DNA from: Erysipelotrichaceae bacterium
GTDB lineage: Bacteria > Bacillota_I > Bacilli_A > Erysipelotrichales > Erysipelotrichaceae
Reading direction: 5' to 3'
Length of the DNA: 60,525 bases
NCBI GenBank assembly: GCA_017404205.1
Contig: JAFRCV010000005.1
Coordinates: 1 to 60,525 of the forward strand
The position numbers were made by a program, and so were the translations under genes. Positions 15,598-23,437 of this stretch are shown here, piece by piece (the stretch's first letter is position 1; the number at the start of each line of letters is the position of its first letter). The notes beneath the pieces are model-generated. The model did no database searches. It saw only the letters and a list, made by a program, of their open reading frames with translations, and was not told the DNA's origin.

Positions 15598-17821
15598 AAA
15601 AAGAAAAGAAAACAAAAAAACTTCAAGATATGGAGCGCTGGTATTAGCGATTATATTGTTGATGCTAATAATCTTTTGCGTTTCAAAGTTTGGCGTTTTT
15701 GGTATGATAGCTAATAATTTATTTAGTTATCTAATTGGACCATATTATTTATTAACATTATTATCTTTATTTGCGATATTTATAATGATTACGATTTTTG
15801 ATAATAAGGCTAAACTTAATGTTTGGTTTTATATTGGCATCGTTGTTTTAAATGTTGCCGTATATCTTTTAGGTGCACATCAAATCTATTCTTCATATGA
15901 TTATGGAATGACACAAATTGTTGAAGTTTCTGAACAAATAAGAAATATTACAACACTTGAAGGTCAATATGGCGGTGGCTTGATTGGAATGTTATTGCTT
16001 CTTCTTTCTTATGTATTATTTGCTAAAGAGGGGACGGAAATATTAATAATATTCTTATTCTTAATCGCTGCTATTTTAATAATTCCACTTGGTGTTGTTA
16101 AAAGTATTCTTCAATACATGAAGGAAACTTCTATTAAGGCTATTAATAATATAAAGAATAAAAAAGATGTTAAAAAGCAGCCTGAAATGATTGAAAATAA
16201 ATTAAGAAGAAAGAAAAGAAAAACTAAAAATGATAAGCCAATCATTAAAGATCCATGGATATTAGATGATGATCAAATAAAAACTATTGAAACAAAGAAA
16301 GAAAAAGAACAAATTAAAGTTCCTGCTTTAACTAGCGATACTAAACCCAAAACAACTTATACAAATAATGGAACTTATAGATTACCGCCTTTAAGTCTAT
16401 TAGATTCAAGTAATAATAAAGCTTCATCTTTAAATAAGCATTCTGCTCAAATTAAAGGTCAAAGATTAATAGAGGTATTGGAGAACTTTGATGTCCATGC
16501 TGAACTTGTTAATACATATATTGGACCAAGTATCACTAAATTTGAAGTTAAACCTGATTACAGCATCAATTTAAATAAAATTACTAGCTTACAAAATAAT
16601 TTAAAAATGGAACTAGCTGCCAAAAGTATTCGTATTGAAGCACCAGTTCCTGGAAAAAGTGTTGTTGGTGTCGAAATACCTAATGCTGAATCAAGTATGG
16701 TAAGCATTAGCGATTTGATGAAAAATGTACCTAGTTCAAAAGCGGATAATAAACTATTATTTACACTGGGAAAAGATGTAATGGGACAACCTGTATATTG
16801 TGAATTAAACAAGATGCCACATTTGTTGATTGCTGGTGCTACAGGCTCTGGTAAATCTGTATGTGTTAACACCATTATTTGTTCATTATTGATGCGTACA
16901 AATCCTGAAGATGTGCGTTTAGTTTTAATCGATCCGAAGATGGTTGAATTTGCACCATATCATGATATTCCACATTTGTTATGGCCTGTTGTTACCGATT
17001 CAACTAAAGCTAAAGATATTCTTGAAAGATTAAACGTTATCATGGATGACCGTTACAACGACTTTATGGAAGCTTCCGTTAGAAATATAGAAACATATAA
17101 TAGCTATGTAGAAAACTATAATACGGCATTAAAAGAAGATGAAAAACCAAAAGAGAAAATGCCTTATATTGTCGTTATTATTGATGAACTTGCGGAACTA
17201 ATGGCTGTTGCCAAAAACGATGTTCAATTATCTATTCAAAGATTTACTGCTAAGGCAAGAGCTTGTGGCATGCATCTAATAACTGCTACACAACGACCAA
17301 GCACAGATGTTGTTACGGGCCTTATTAAATCAAATATTCCAAGTAGAATTGCTTTTGCAGTTGCTAGCCAAATTGATTCAAGAACCATACTTGGCACAAA
17401 GGGCGCAGAAGATTTACTTGGAAATGGTGATATGCTATATGTTCCTCAAGGTCAAGATCCAAAACGTATACAAGGGGCTTTTGTTTCTGATAAAGAAATA
17501 AATAATATTACTTCATTTGTTAAAAAACAAGCTAAACCAGAATATGATGACTTCTATTTCCAATTAGAAAATATTAATAACAATGCTGGAGCCTTTTCAT
17601 TTAATGGTGAAGGTGGCAATCAAAAAGATGCATTATATGATGAAGTAATTGAATTTATCAAAACATCACAAAAAGCATCTGCATCTGTTCTTCAAAGAAG
17701 ATTTGGCATTGGCTATAATCGTGCATCAAGAATTATGGATCAGCTTGAAGAACAAGGTTTAGTTGGACCTTCAAACGGTTCTAAGTCAAGAGAAATATAT
17801 ATTAAGCCCGATGATGAATAA
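15590..17821 (+). CDS. ftsK: FtsK/SpoIIIE DNA translocase
   Basis: Membrane-anchored ATPase that pumps chromosomal DNA through the division septum. The 743 residues comprise about four N-terminal membrane segments, a basic linker (about 180-290), the alpha domain (IKGQRLIEVLENFDVHAELV onward), the beta motor domain with Walker A AGATGSGKSVCVN, Walker B VVIIDELAELM and the TATQRPS motif, and a C-terminal winged-helix gamma domain (SVLQRRFGIGYNRASRIMDQ) that reads KOPS/SRS-type sequences. The ATG at 15590 follows GGAG; a longer TTG start at 15563 is not supported. Overlap with the RNase J-like gene indicates one operon. Vegetative versus sporulation role cannot be told. Confidence 0.94.
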   Translation: MAKKRKENKKTSRYGALVLAIILLMLIIFCVSKFGVFGMIANNLFSYLIGPYYLLTLLSLFAIFIMITIFDNKAKLNVWFYIGIVVLNVAVYLLGAHQIYSSYDYGMTQIVEVSEQIRNITTLEGQYGGGLIGMLLLLLSYVLFAKEGTEILIIFLFLIAAILIIPLGVVKSILQYMKETSIKAINNIKNKKDVKKQPEMIENKLRRKKRKTKNDKPIIKDPWILDDDQIKTIETKKEKEQIKVPALTSDTKPKTTYTNNGTYRLPPLSLLDSSNNKASSLNKHSAQIKGQRLIEVLENFDVHAELVNTYIGPSITKFEVKPDYSINLNKITSLQNNLKMELAAKSIRIEAPVPGKSVVGVEIPNAESSMVSISDLMKNVPSSKADNKLLFTLGKDVMGQPVYCELNKMPHLLIAGATGSGKSVCVNTIICSLLMRTNPEDVRLVLIDPKMVEFAPYHDIPHLLWPVVTDSTKAKDILERLNVIMDDRYNDFMEASVRNIETYNSYVENYNTALKEDEKPKEKMPYIVVIIDELAELMAVAKNDVQLSIQRFTAKARACGMHLITATQRPSTDVVTGLIKSNIPSRIAFAVASQIDSRTILGTKGAEDLLGNGDMLYVPQGQDPKRIQGAFVSDKEINNITSFVKKQAKPEYDDFYFQLENINNNAGAFSFNGEGGNQKDALYDEVIEFIKTSQKASASVLQRRFGIGYNRASRIMDQLEEQGLVGPSNGSKSREIYIKPDDE

Positions 17822-17822
17822 T

Positions 17823-17845
17823 AAAAGCCGAAGATTTCGGCTTTT
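17823..17845. terminator. Bidirectional terminator between ftsK and upp
   Basis: Perfect arms AAAAGCCGAA (17823-17832) and TTCGGCTTTT (17836-17845), three-base loop. It overlaps the upp stop codon and serves both convergent genes. Confidence 0.88.
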
Positions 17846-18488
17846 AATATGTTCCATTTAATCGATCACCAATATCGCCAGCTGCTGTTACAATGAAACC
17901 TTGTTCATTTAAACCGGTAGGGATATAGGTAGCTGCATATATTTCAACATCTGGATGATTATCATGTATTAGTTTTACACCAACATTACTTGCAAACAAA
18001 GCCATGACTTTAATCTTTTTATAACCTTGTTCCTTTAATAATCTTATTGATTCTTCAATTGAGCCACCTGTTGCAAGGGCTGGATCAACAATTATTGTAG
18101 GTAAATCTAAAGCATTTTCAGGCATCTTAAAGTAATATGGGACTGGTTTTAAAGATTCTTGGTCCCTATACATGCCAATATAGCCAACTTTAGCATTAGG
18201 AACTAATCTTTTAAGTCCATCAACCATTCCAAGTCCTGCTCTTAATATCGGAACAATTGTGATTGTTTGCGCTAATACTGGCACATCCATCTTACATAAT
18301 GGAGCATCAATAGTGATTGTTTTTGTCTTTAAATCTTTCAAGACTTCATATCCCATTATCATTGTAAGTTCAGTGATTATTTCACCAAATTCTTTGCTTC
18401 CAGTATTAATATCTCTTAATTTACTTAATTTATGGGCAACAAGAGGATGAGAATCAAAACTAACGACATATTTGCTATAATCTTCCAT
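17844..18488 (-). CDS. upp: Uracil phosphoribosyltransferase
   Basis: Makes UMP from uracil and PRPP. At 214 residues it is near the usual 209. The PRPP loop is IIVDPALATGGSIEESI, and the uracil-binding C-terminus reads GDIGDRLNGTY. The conserved PILRAGLGMVDGL segment is intact. On the minus strand a clear AAAGGAG precedes the ATG. It is divergent from pyrR across about 50 bp. The minus-strand promoter probably uses an extended -10 (TG, A, TAACAT) in that gap. It forms a salvage cluster with pyrR, the DUF523 gene and the uracil permease gene. Confidence 0.96.
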   Translation of the reverse strand: MEDYSKYVVSFDSHPLVAHKLSKLRDINTGSKEFGEIITELTMIMGYEVLKDLKTKTITIDAPLCKMDVPVLAQTITIVPILRAGLGMVDGLKRLVPNAKVGYIGMYRDQESLKPVPYYFKMPENALDLPTIIVDPALATGGSIEESIRLLKEQGYKKIKVMALFASNVGVKLIHDNHPDVEIYAATYIPTGLNEQGFIVTAAGDIGDRLNGTY

Positions 18489-18538
18489 TTTTTTAATCTC
18501 CTTTAAAAATATGTTATCATTTTTTTGAGAAAGAAAAT

Positions 18539-19102
18539 ATGAACTTAAAAACTAATTTTAAATTCAAAGTACAACTTTTAGATGAACTTACAATGTTTAG
18601 AACCATTGCTCGTCTTTCATATGAAATTATTGAAAAACATCATGATTTAGATAAACTTGTTTTAATTGGGATTAAGACTAGGGGCATTCCTTTAGCTGAA
18701 ATGATTAGAGAAAATATATATAAAAATACTGGTGTGAAGATTCCTTTAGGAAGCTTGGATATTAATTTTTATCGTGATGATTTAGAAAAAGTAAATATTG
18801 ATCCCTTGATAAAAAAAGAAGAGTTGCCATTTTCTATTAATCAAAAAGAAATAGTTTTAATTGATGATGTATTATTTACAGGTAGAACTGTAAGAGCGGC
18901 TATTGATGCCTTATTTGACCAAGGCAGACCTGATAAGGTATCTTTATTAGTTTTAATTGATAGAGGACATAAAGAATTGCCTATTAGAGCTGACTATGTA
19001 GGTAAGAATATTCCTACATCATTAAATGAGATTATATCGGTAAATATTAAGCCAATAGATGAAAGAAATAATGTTGAATTATTGGAGAAAACAAATGCCT
19101 AA
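18539..19102 (+). CDS. pyrR: PyrR bifunctional regulator/uracil phosphoribosyltransferase
   Basis: PyrR binds UMP/UTP and a specific RNA hairpin to cause termination ahead of pyrimidine genes. The 187 residues contain the PRPP motif IVLIDDVLFTGRTVRAAIDA, the typical LVLIDRGHKELPIRADYVGK segment and GIKTRGIPLAEMI. The N-terminus is a few residues longer than in Bacillus. No upstream Shine-Dalgarno is strong (GAGAAAG only). It overlaps the DUF523 gene by 8 nt. A matching RNA target is present about 480 bp downstream, ahead of the permease gene, so the regulator sits beside its own target. Confidence 0.94.
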   Translation: MNLKTNFKFKVQLLDELTMFRTIARLSYEIIEKHHDLDKLVLIGIKTRGIPLAEMIRENIYKNTGVKIPLGSLDINFYRDDLEKVNIDPLIKKEELPFSINQKEIVLIDDVLFTGRTVRAAIDALFDQGRPDKVSLLVLIDRGHKELPIRADYVGKNIPTSLNEIISVNIKPIDERNNVELLEKTNA

Positions 19103-19547
19103 TATATTAATAAGTGCTTGTTTACTTGGCATTAATTGTCGTTATGATGGCAAAAATTGTTTAAATGAAAAAGTTTTAAAACTTAGAGAATACGCCAACA
19201 TAATTCCTATTTGTCCAGAACAAATGGGTGGCTTATCTACTCCGCGTGTACCTGGCGAAATAGTTGGAAATAAGATACTTTCTAAAAGCGGTGATAATTT
19301 AACTGATAATTATAATAATGGGGCAAATATAGCTCTTAAAATAGCTCAAATTAATAATTGCAAATATGCGTTGTTAAAACAAAAGTCACCATCATGTGGA
19401 TGCGGTTTAATATATGATGGCAGTTTTTCAGGTAAACTAATTGGTGGTGATGGAAATACCACTAAACTATTAAAAGAAAATGGAATTATGTGTTTTAATG
19501 ATGAAGAAATTGAAAAATTATTGAAATTGTTGATTGACAAATATTGA
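19095..19547 (+). CDS. DUF523 protein, probable TudS-like 2-thiouracil desulfurase
   Basis: A 150-residue stand-alone DUF523 protein. Conserved cysteines are Cys9 (ISACLLGINCRYDG), Cys40 (IICPEQMGGLSTPR with numbering at PICPEQ) and Cys101 (LKQKSPSCG). The same three-block pattern binds a [4Fe-4S] cluster in the characterised thiouracil desulfurase TudS, which converts 2-thiouracil to uracil. Position strongly supports that role: pyrR overlaps it by 8 nt upstream, upp is divergent and the uracil permease gene follows. The ATG at 19095 is behind GGAG; a longer reading from 19059 lies inside pyrR. Activity itself is inference, as not all DUF523 members are tested. Confidence 0.8.
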   Translation: MPNILISACLLGINCRYDGKNCLNEKVLKLREYANIIPICPEQMGGLSTPRVPGEIVGNKILSKSGDNLTDNYNNGANIALKIAQINNCKYALLKQKSPSCGCGLIYDGSFSGKLIGGDGNTTKLLKENGIMCFNDEEIEKLLKLLIDKY

Positions 19548-19561
19548 GTATAAGATAAAAT
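19534..19561 (+). promoter_or_regulatory. Predicted promoter of the uracil permease gene
   Basis: Consensus -35 TTGACA (19534-19539), 16-bp spacer, -10 TAAAAT (19556-19561). The -35 lies within the last codons of the DUF523 gene. The transcript would start about 19568, just ahead of the PyrR-type hairpin. Confidence 0.7.
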
Positions 19562-19584
19562 TAAAACAGTTAGATAAATCTTTA

Positions 19585-19664
19585 AGTCCAATACAGAGAT
19601 ATTGGTAAGATTGAATGTATCCTTTTCATTGAATCCTTACCTTGTCTTACGGACAAGGTTTTTT
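19585..19664 (+). promoter_or_regulatory. PyrR-dependent transcription attenuator
   Basis: Three mutually exclusive structures can be drawn. The PyrR-binding hairpin has stem CCAATA (19588-19593) with TATTGG (19600-19605), hexaloop CAGAGA (CNGNGA consensus) and upstream AGTCC. The antiterminator pairs 19604-19617 with 19627-19641 (GGTAAG with CTTACC at its core). The terminator is ACCTTGTC (19639-19646) with GACAAGGT (19652-19659) plus T-run. The 5' arm of the antiterminator overlaps the PyrR hairpin by two G's, and its 3' arm overlaps the terminator, as in Bacillus pyr attenuators. Confidence 0.88.
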
Positions 19665-19695
19665 AAAGAAAATGTTTAACTAGAGGAGGAAAAAC

Positions 19696-21030
19696 ATGAA
19701 ATTAGTCTACAATGTTGAAGACAAAGTCGATTTTAAGAAAAATGTCGTATTTGCCTTACAACAAATGATCGCAATCATGGCTGCAACATTACTTGTGCCA
19801 ATGATTATGTCAAGTTATCAAATGAGCAATGGCTCAACACTTTATTTTGATCCATCAGCTGCTTTATTTGGAGCTGGTGTTGGAACATTGTTCTACATTT
19901 TTGCTACAAGAAAGAAATCGCCTGTATTCTTAGGTTCATCATTTACATTCTTGCCAGCATATGCAGCAATTATTGCTATGAATTATGGCTATTGGGGTGT
20001 AATTATCGGTGTTGCTTTAGCAGGCTTAGTATATGTTATTATTGCTTTAATTATTAAATTTGTTGGTTCTGATTGGGTTAATAAATTAATGCCACCAGTT
20101 ATTGCTGGTCCAATTGTCGCAATTATTGGTTTATCATTATCTGGAACTGCTACTAGTTGGGCTAGTACAAATGGTGGTAGTGATTATAGCTTAGTTACAA
20201 TTTGTGTTGCGTTAGTTACATTCTTTGTAATATGCTTTGTTTCTGAAAAAGGCAGCAAGACTTTAAAATTATTCCCATTCCTAGTTGGAATTGGTGCTGG
20301 TTATGTAATTGCGCTTGTATTGACACTTCTTGGTGTTGCGAATTTAATTGATTTATCTGTATTCTCAAATATTCAAATATTCACAATTCCTAAATTTACA
20401 TTCCTTCAAGCAATCACTCAACATCCAGAAGGCTTACTTCCAATTGATGGAACTGCTTTTGGAAACATCGCTATGACATTTGTGCCAATCGCAATTGTTG
20501 AACTTGCTCAACATATCGGTGACCACAAGAATTTAGGTTCTATTATTAATAGAGACTTAATTACAGATCCAGGTCTTGATAAAACACTTGTTGGCGATGG
20601 CGTAGGTAGTGCTATTGGTGGTTTCTTTGGTGGAGCTGCAAATACTACATATGGCGAATCAATTGCTTGTGTTGCTATTACTGGTAATGCATCTATTTCA
20701 ACAATTATTCTTGCAGGCCTTGGTTGTATGCTACTTTCATTCTTTGGACCATTTGTATTAATCATTAATACAATTCCAAAATGTGTAATGGGTGGTGCTT
20801 GTATTGCTTTATATGGCTTTATCGCTGTATCTGGTTTAAAGATGTTAGCTGGTGTTGATCTAAATGATAATAAGAATCTATTCCCAGTATCGGCAATCTT
20901 AGTTATCGGTATTGGTGGACTTGTTCTTAACTTCGGATTTAATCCAGTAACAGGCGGACCATTATTACAACTTTCTGCATTAGCTACAGCATTATTGGTT
21001 GGTCTAATAACTCGACTCTTAGTAAAATAA
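19696..21030 (+). CDS. pyrP: Uracil permease (NCS2 family)
   Basis: Nucleobase-cation symporter of 444 residues with the usual 12-14 hydrophobic segments. NCS2 signature segments are visible: FLGSSFTFLPAYAAI in TM3, the substrate glutamate region IVELAQHIGDHKNLG, and a second functional stretch GGAANTTYGESI. GDHKNLG and the TTYGE block match UraA/PyrP-type uracil carriers rather than xanthine or purine members. A strong AGGAGG lies 6 nt before the ATG. A PyrR-type attenuator and a consensus promoter precede it, so expression should fall when UMP/UTP is high. Confidence 0.93.
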   Translation: MKLVYNVEDKVDFKKNVVFALQQMIAIMAATLLVPMIMSSYQMSNGSTLYFDPSAALFGAGVGTLFYIFATRKKSPVFLGSSFTFLPAYAAIIAMNYGYWGVIIGVALAGLVYVIIALIIKFVGSDWVNKLMPPVIAGPIVAIIGLSLSGTATSWASTNGGSDYSLVTICVALVTFFVICFVSEKGSKTLKLFPFLVGIGAGYVIALVLTLLGVANLIDLSVFSNIQIFTIPKFTFLQAITQHPEGLLPIDGTAFGNIAMTFVPIAIVELAQHIGDHKNLGSIINRDLITDPGLDKTLVGDGVGSAIGGFFGGAANTTYGESIACVAITGNASISTIILAGLGCMLLSFFGPFVLIINTIPKCVMGGACIALYGFIAVSGLKMLAGVDLNDNKNLFPVSAILVIGIGGLVLNFGFNPVTGGPLLQLSALATALLVGLITRLLVK

Positions 21031-21045
21031 ATTGTTATAAGAATT

Positions 21046-21076
21046 ATTAAAATGGCTATTTATTAGCCATTTTAAT
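21046..21076. terminator. Bidirectional terminator after pyrP
   Basis: Perfect arms ATTAAAATGGCTA (21046-21058) and TAGCCATTTTAAT (21064-21076), loop TTTAT. It overlaps the stop codon of the convergent lipoprotein gene. Confidence 0.85.
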
Positions 21077-21965
21077 TTATAAAATATGAATTCAAGAAGA
21101 ACATTAGTTCTTCTTTTATTTCATTAAATTCTTTTAATTTATTTATGTCATTTGTATATGAACTAATATTATATCCATCGATAAAGCTGATATTTATTTC
21201 ATAATAATCGCTAAAACAAGTGTTTATATCATCTTTAGATGTTCCATCATCTAAATCTTCTATTCCTAACTGATATATTAAATTAAAGAGTTCTTTTAAA
21301 TAATCATCTTGGATATTTGAATATATGATTTCTATATTTCCATTATCATCTATTTTTCTTACAATTTGATTATTCTCTAAATCTAAATAATAAGAATATG
21401 CCTTATTATCGTATTTAAAATTAAATAAATAGTCTTTAATAGTCTTAAATGAAGGTATTAAATCATTATGACCTTTTTCAATAAATAATCTTTTTAATAA
21501 TCGCAAGATTGATTTTGTCCAAAGACAATATGGATCACCATCATCTTTATAATGAAAAGTTTCGCCACTTTGATATTTGATATCTATATACATTGGTGAA
21601 TATTCATCTGGTAAACCGACACTTACAACATCATATCCATTTTTATCCACTAGATTATAATTATCAATTATTCTTTGAAATCTTTGTAAATCATCTTTAT
21701 TAATTACTTCTTTGATGTTAAATTCACTTGTTTCACTTAAAATAATTGAATTGTTGTCATTTATAATTTCTATGTCATAAGTGTGATTATCAATATTAAA
21801 ATGTGTTGATAAATATTCAATATCTTTTGAAATAATGCTTTTGGGTGCCTGATTATTACTATTATTAATGATTCCTCCATCATCTATATCAATATCTGAC
21901 TTACAAGAAGAAAGAAAAGCCATAATTAATAATAAAATGAATATTTCAATTTTTTTCTTTATCAT
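21072..21965 (-). CDS. Predicted lipoprotein, unknown function (divergent paralog A)
   Basis: A 297-residue secreted lipoprotein: basic N-terminus MIKKK, hydrophobic core, lipobox AFLSSC, then an acidic, Asn/Asp-rich body. Function is unknown. Two similar halves can be seen, each with an amphipathic helix (DLQRFQRIIDNYNL and YLKELFNLIYQLGI), then a strand pair around a G turn (IDIKYQSGETFHY and INISFIDGYNISSY), then a closing helix. The divergent neighbour has the same layout, so the two look like distant paralogs. The start at 21965 is chosen because a minus-strand TATAAT lies exactly 6 nt upstream and the signal peptide begins there. An upstream ATG at 21989 would precede the promoter. Confidence 0.75.
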   Translation of the reverse strand: MIKKKIEIFILLLIMAFLSSCKSDIDIDDGGIINNSNNQAPKSIISKDIEYLSTHFNIDNHTYDIEIINDNNSIILSETSEFNIKEVINKDDLQRFQRIIDNYNLVDKNGYDVVSVGLPDEYSPMYIDIKYQSGETFHYKDDGDPYCLWTKSILRLLKRLFIEKGHNDLIPSFKTIKDYLFNFKYDNKAYSYYLDLENNQIVRKIDDNGNIEIIYSNIQDDYLKELFNLIYQLGIEDLDDGTSKDDINTCFSDYYEINISFIDGYNISSYTNDINKLKEFNEIKEELMFFLNSYFIN

Positions 21966-21971
21966 AAGGGT

Positions 21972-21981
21972 ATTATATAAT
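21972..21981. promoter_or_regulatory. Palindromic overlapping -10 boxes of the divergent lipoprotein genes
   Basis: ATTATATAAT is its own reverse complement. It contains TATAAT on the plus strand (21976-21981, 8 nt before the ATG at 21990) and on the minus strand (complement of 21972-21977, 6 nt before the ATG at 21965). Neither gene has a Shine-Dalgarno, so both transcripts would start at or next to the start codon, and polymerases should compete for the site. Confidence 0.6.
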
Positions 21982-21989
21982 ATAAGCAA

Positions 21990-22910
21990 ATGTTGAATAG
22001 AAATATCTTAAAAATGGGAGTTATCTTAATTATGCTTACTTTTTTTGGTTGTGGAAATAAAATTAATGAAACTGACTTAGATTATTTTTATTATTCATAT
22101 GATGGCTCAATAGGTGGAAATAATTATTCATATGAATTAAAAGATGGTGTTTTAAAATATTTCGCAATGGACAAAGATTATCGAAATCTTGAAATGCAAG
22201 TTGATGATAAGCTATTCAAAGAATTAAAAGAATTATATATAGAATATAAGGTTTATAATTGGAACGGCTTTGATAAATATAATAAATATGTTTTAGATGG
22301 CGAAGGCTTCTCATTGAATATAAATTTTGAAGATGGTGAAAGATTAAGGGCTCATGGCTCTAATTCTTTTCCAAACAATTATTTCGAATTTCAATCAAAA
22401 CTTGATGAAATAATGAAGCCATATATTGAAGAAATGAAAAATAATTATATAGCTGAACTTGTTTCAAAAGGTGTAGATGGTCATCTTTGTTCAATAATGC
22501 TTCATTATATTGATAAAGAAAATGGCGATGATTATAATATATCTATTTATAAAACTGATAATAAATCTCATAAAAATTTTAGTGTTGATATAAAGAATAA
22601 TAGTAATAAAGATTTAAGTGAAGAGAATTTTTATATTTATGGGCATCTAGATAATGAATACATTAAATTTGAGCATATAGAAGAATTAATTAATAGCTAT
22701 TCAATATTAGCTTGGAGTGATTTTCATGGCAATAGTGATAAAAAAGATACCGAATGGTTTCAAATAAGCTTTGAATTTGATGATGAAAATCATACTAGAA
22801 TTAATGCTTATGGATCTTTATATCCCGATAATTATTTTGAATTTAAAGATGAAGCACTTAGATATTTAATTCCTTATATCAGGAATGTATCTTCTAATGT
22901 TGTCGAATAA
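21990..22910 (+). CDS. Predicted lipoprotein with duplicated domain (divergent paralog B)
   Basis: A 306-residue lipoprotein with signal segment GVILIMLTFFGC, the cysteine being the lipidation site. Function is unknown. The mature part holds two copies of one domain. Copy 1 (about residues 70-140) ends LRAHGSNSFPNNYFEF followed by a helix ending KPYIEEM. Copy 2 (about residues 225-300) ends INAYGSLYPDNYFEF followed by a helix ending IPYIRNV. The aligned NYFEF and PYI positions make an internal duplication clear. The layout matches the minus-strand neighbour. It is followed by a membrane protein gene one base after its stop, suggesting that they work together at the membrane. Confidence 0.78.
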   Translation: MLNRNILKMGVILIMLTFFGCGNKINETDLDYFYYSYDGSIGGNNYSYELKDGVLKYFAMDKDYRNLEMQVDDKLFKELKELYIEYKVYNWNGFDKYNKYVLDGEGFSLNINFEDGERLRAHGSNSFPNNYFEFQSKLDEIMKPYIEEMKNNYIAELVSKGVDGHLCSIMLHYIDKENGDDYNISIYKTDNKSHKNFSVDIKNNSNKDLSEENFYIYGHLDNEYIKFEHIEELINSYSILAWSDFHGNSDKKDTEWFQISFEFDDENHTRINAYGSLYPDNYFEFKDEALRYLIPYIRNVSSNVVE

Positions 22911-22911
22911 T

Positions 22912-23427
22912 ATGACTATAAACAAAAAACTTTTTGGATTCTTAGTTACTCTTGATATTTTATATTTGCTTATATTGACATTTTTAAATGATCCTTTTAA
23001 GACAAATTACTCAATGATGACAAGTAGTATTGTAGGCTACATAATGGTCTTTATTTTATGCCTTTTACTTGCCATAAGTATTTATATATCAACATATAAA
23101 TATAATAAAAAATATGCTCTAATAGCTTTTATAACGATGTTACTATCAGCTATATTCCCATACAATCAAAATGGTGACATCTTCTCTAATTTACATGAAA
23201 TATTTGGATATATTGCATTTGTGACAATTAATATTGTTACTATTTTAAATATTTATAAGTTTTATTTAATTGATTCATCTAGAGGAAAAACAATAGCTAT
23301 TTTATATATAATTATTTTGTTTATAGATGTTTTATTATATATTGAAACAAGTGGGACAAAAGCTATAGAACAATTAATATTATTGTCTTCAATTTTATTG
23401 ATTAATTATTATCTGTATATATATTAG
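22912..23427 (+). CDS. Polytopic membrane protein, unknown function
   Basis: A 171-residue, very hydrophobic protein with about six membrane segments and short loops; not recognised. The ATG at 22912 comes one base after the lipoprotein stop; longer readings starting inside the lipoprotein gene are possible but give an unnatural N-terminus. There is no Shine-Dalgarno, consistent with translational coupling. It may form a functional unit with the preceding lipoprotein. Confidence 0.65.
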   Translation: MTINKKLFGFLVTLDILYLLILTFLNDPFKTNYSMMTSSIVGYIMVFILCLLLAISIYISTYKYNKKYALIAFITMLLSAIFPYNQNGDIFSNLHEIFGYIAFVTINIVTILNIYKFYLIDSSRGKTIAILYIIILFIDVLLYIETSGTKAIEQLILLSSILLINYYLYIY

Positions 23428-23437
23428 GGGAAAACAT

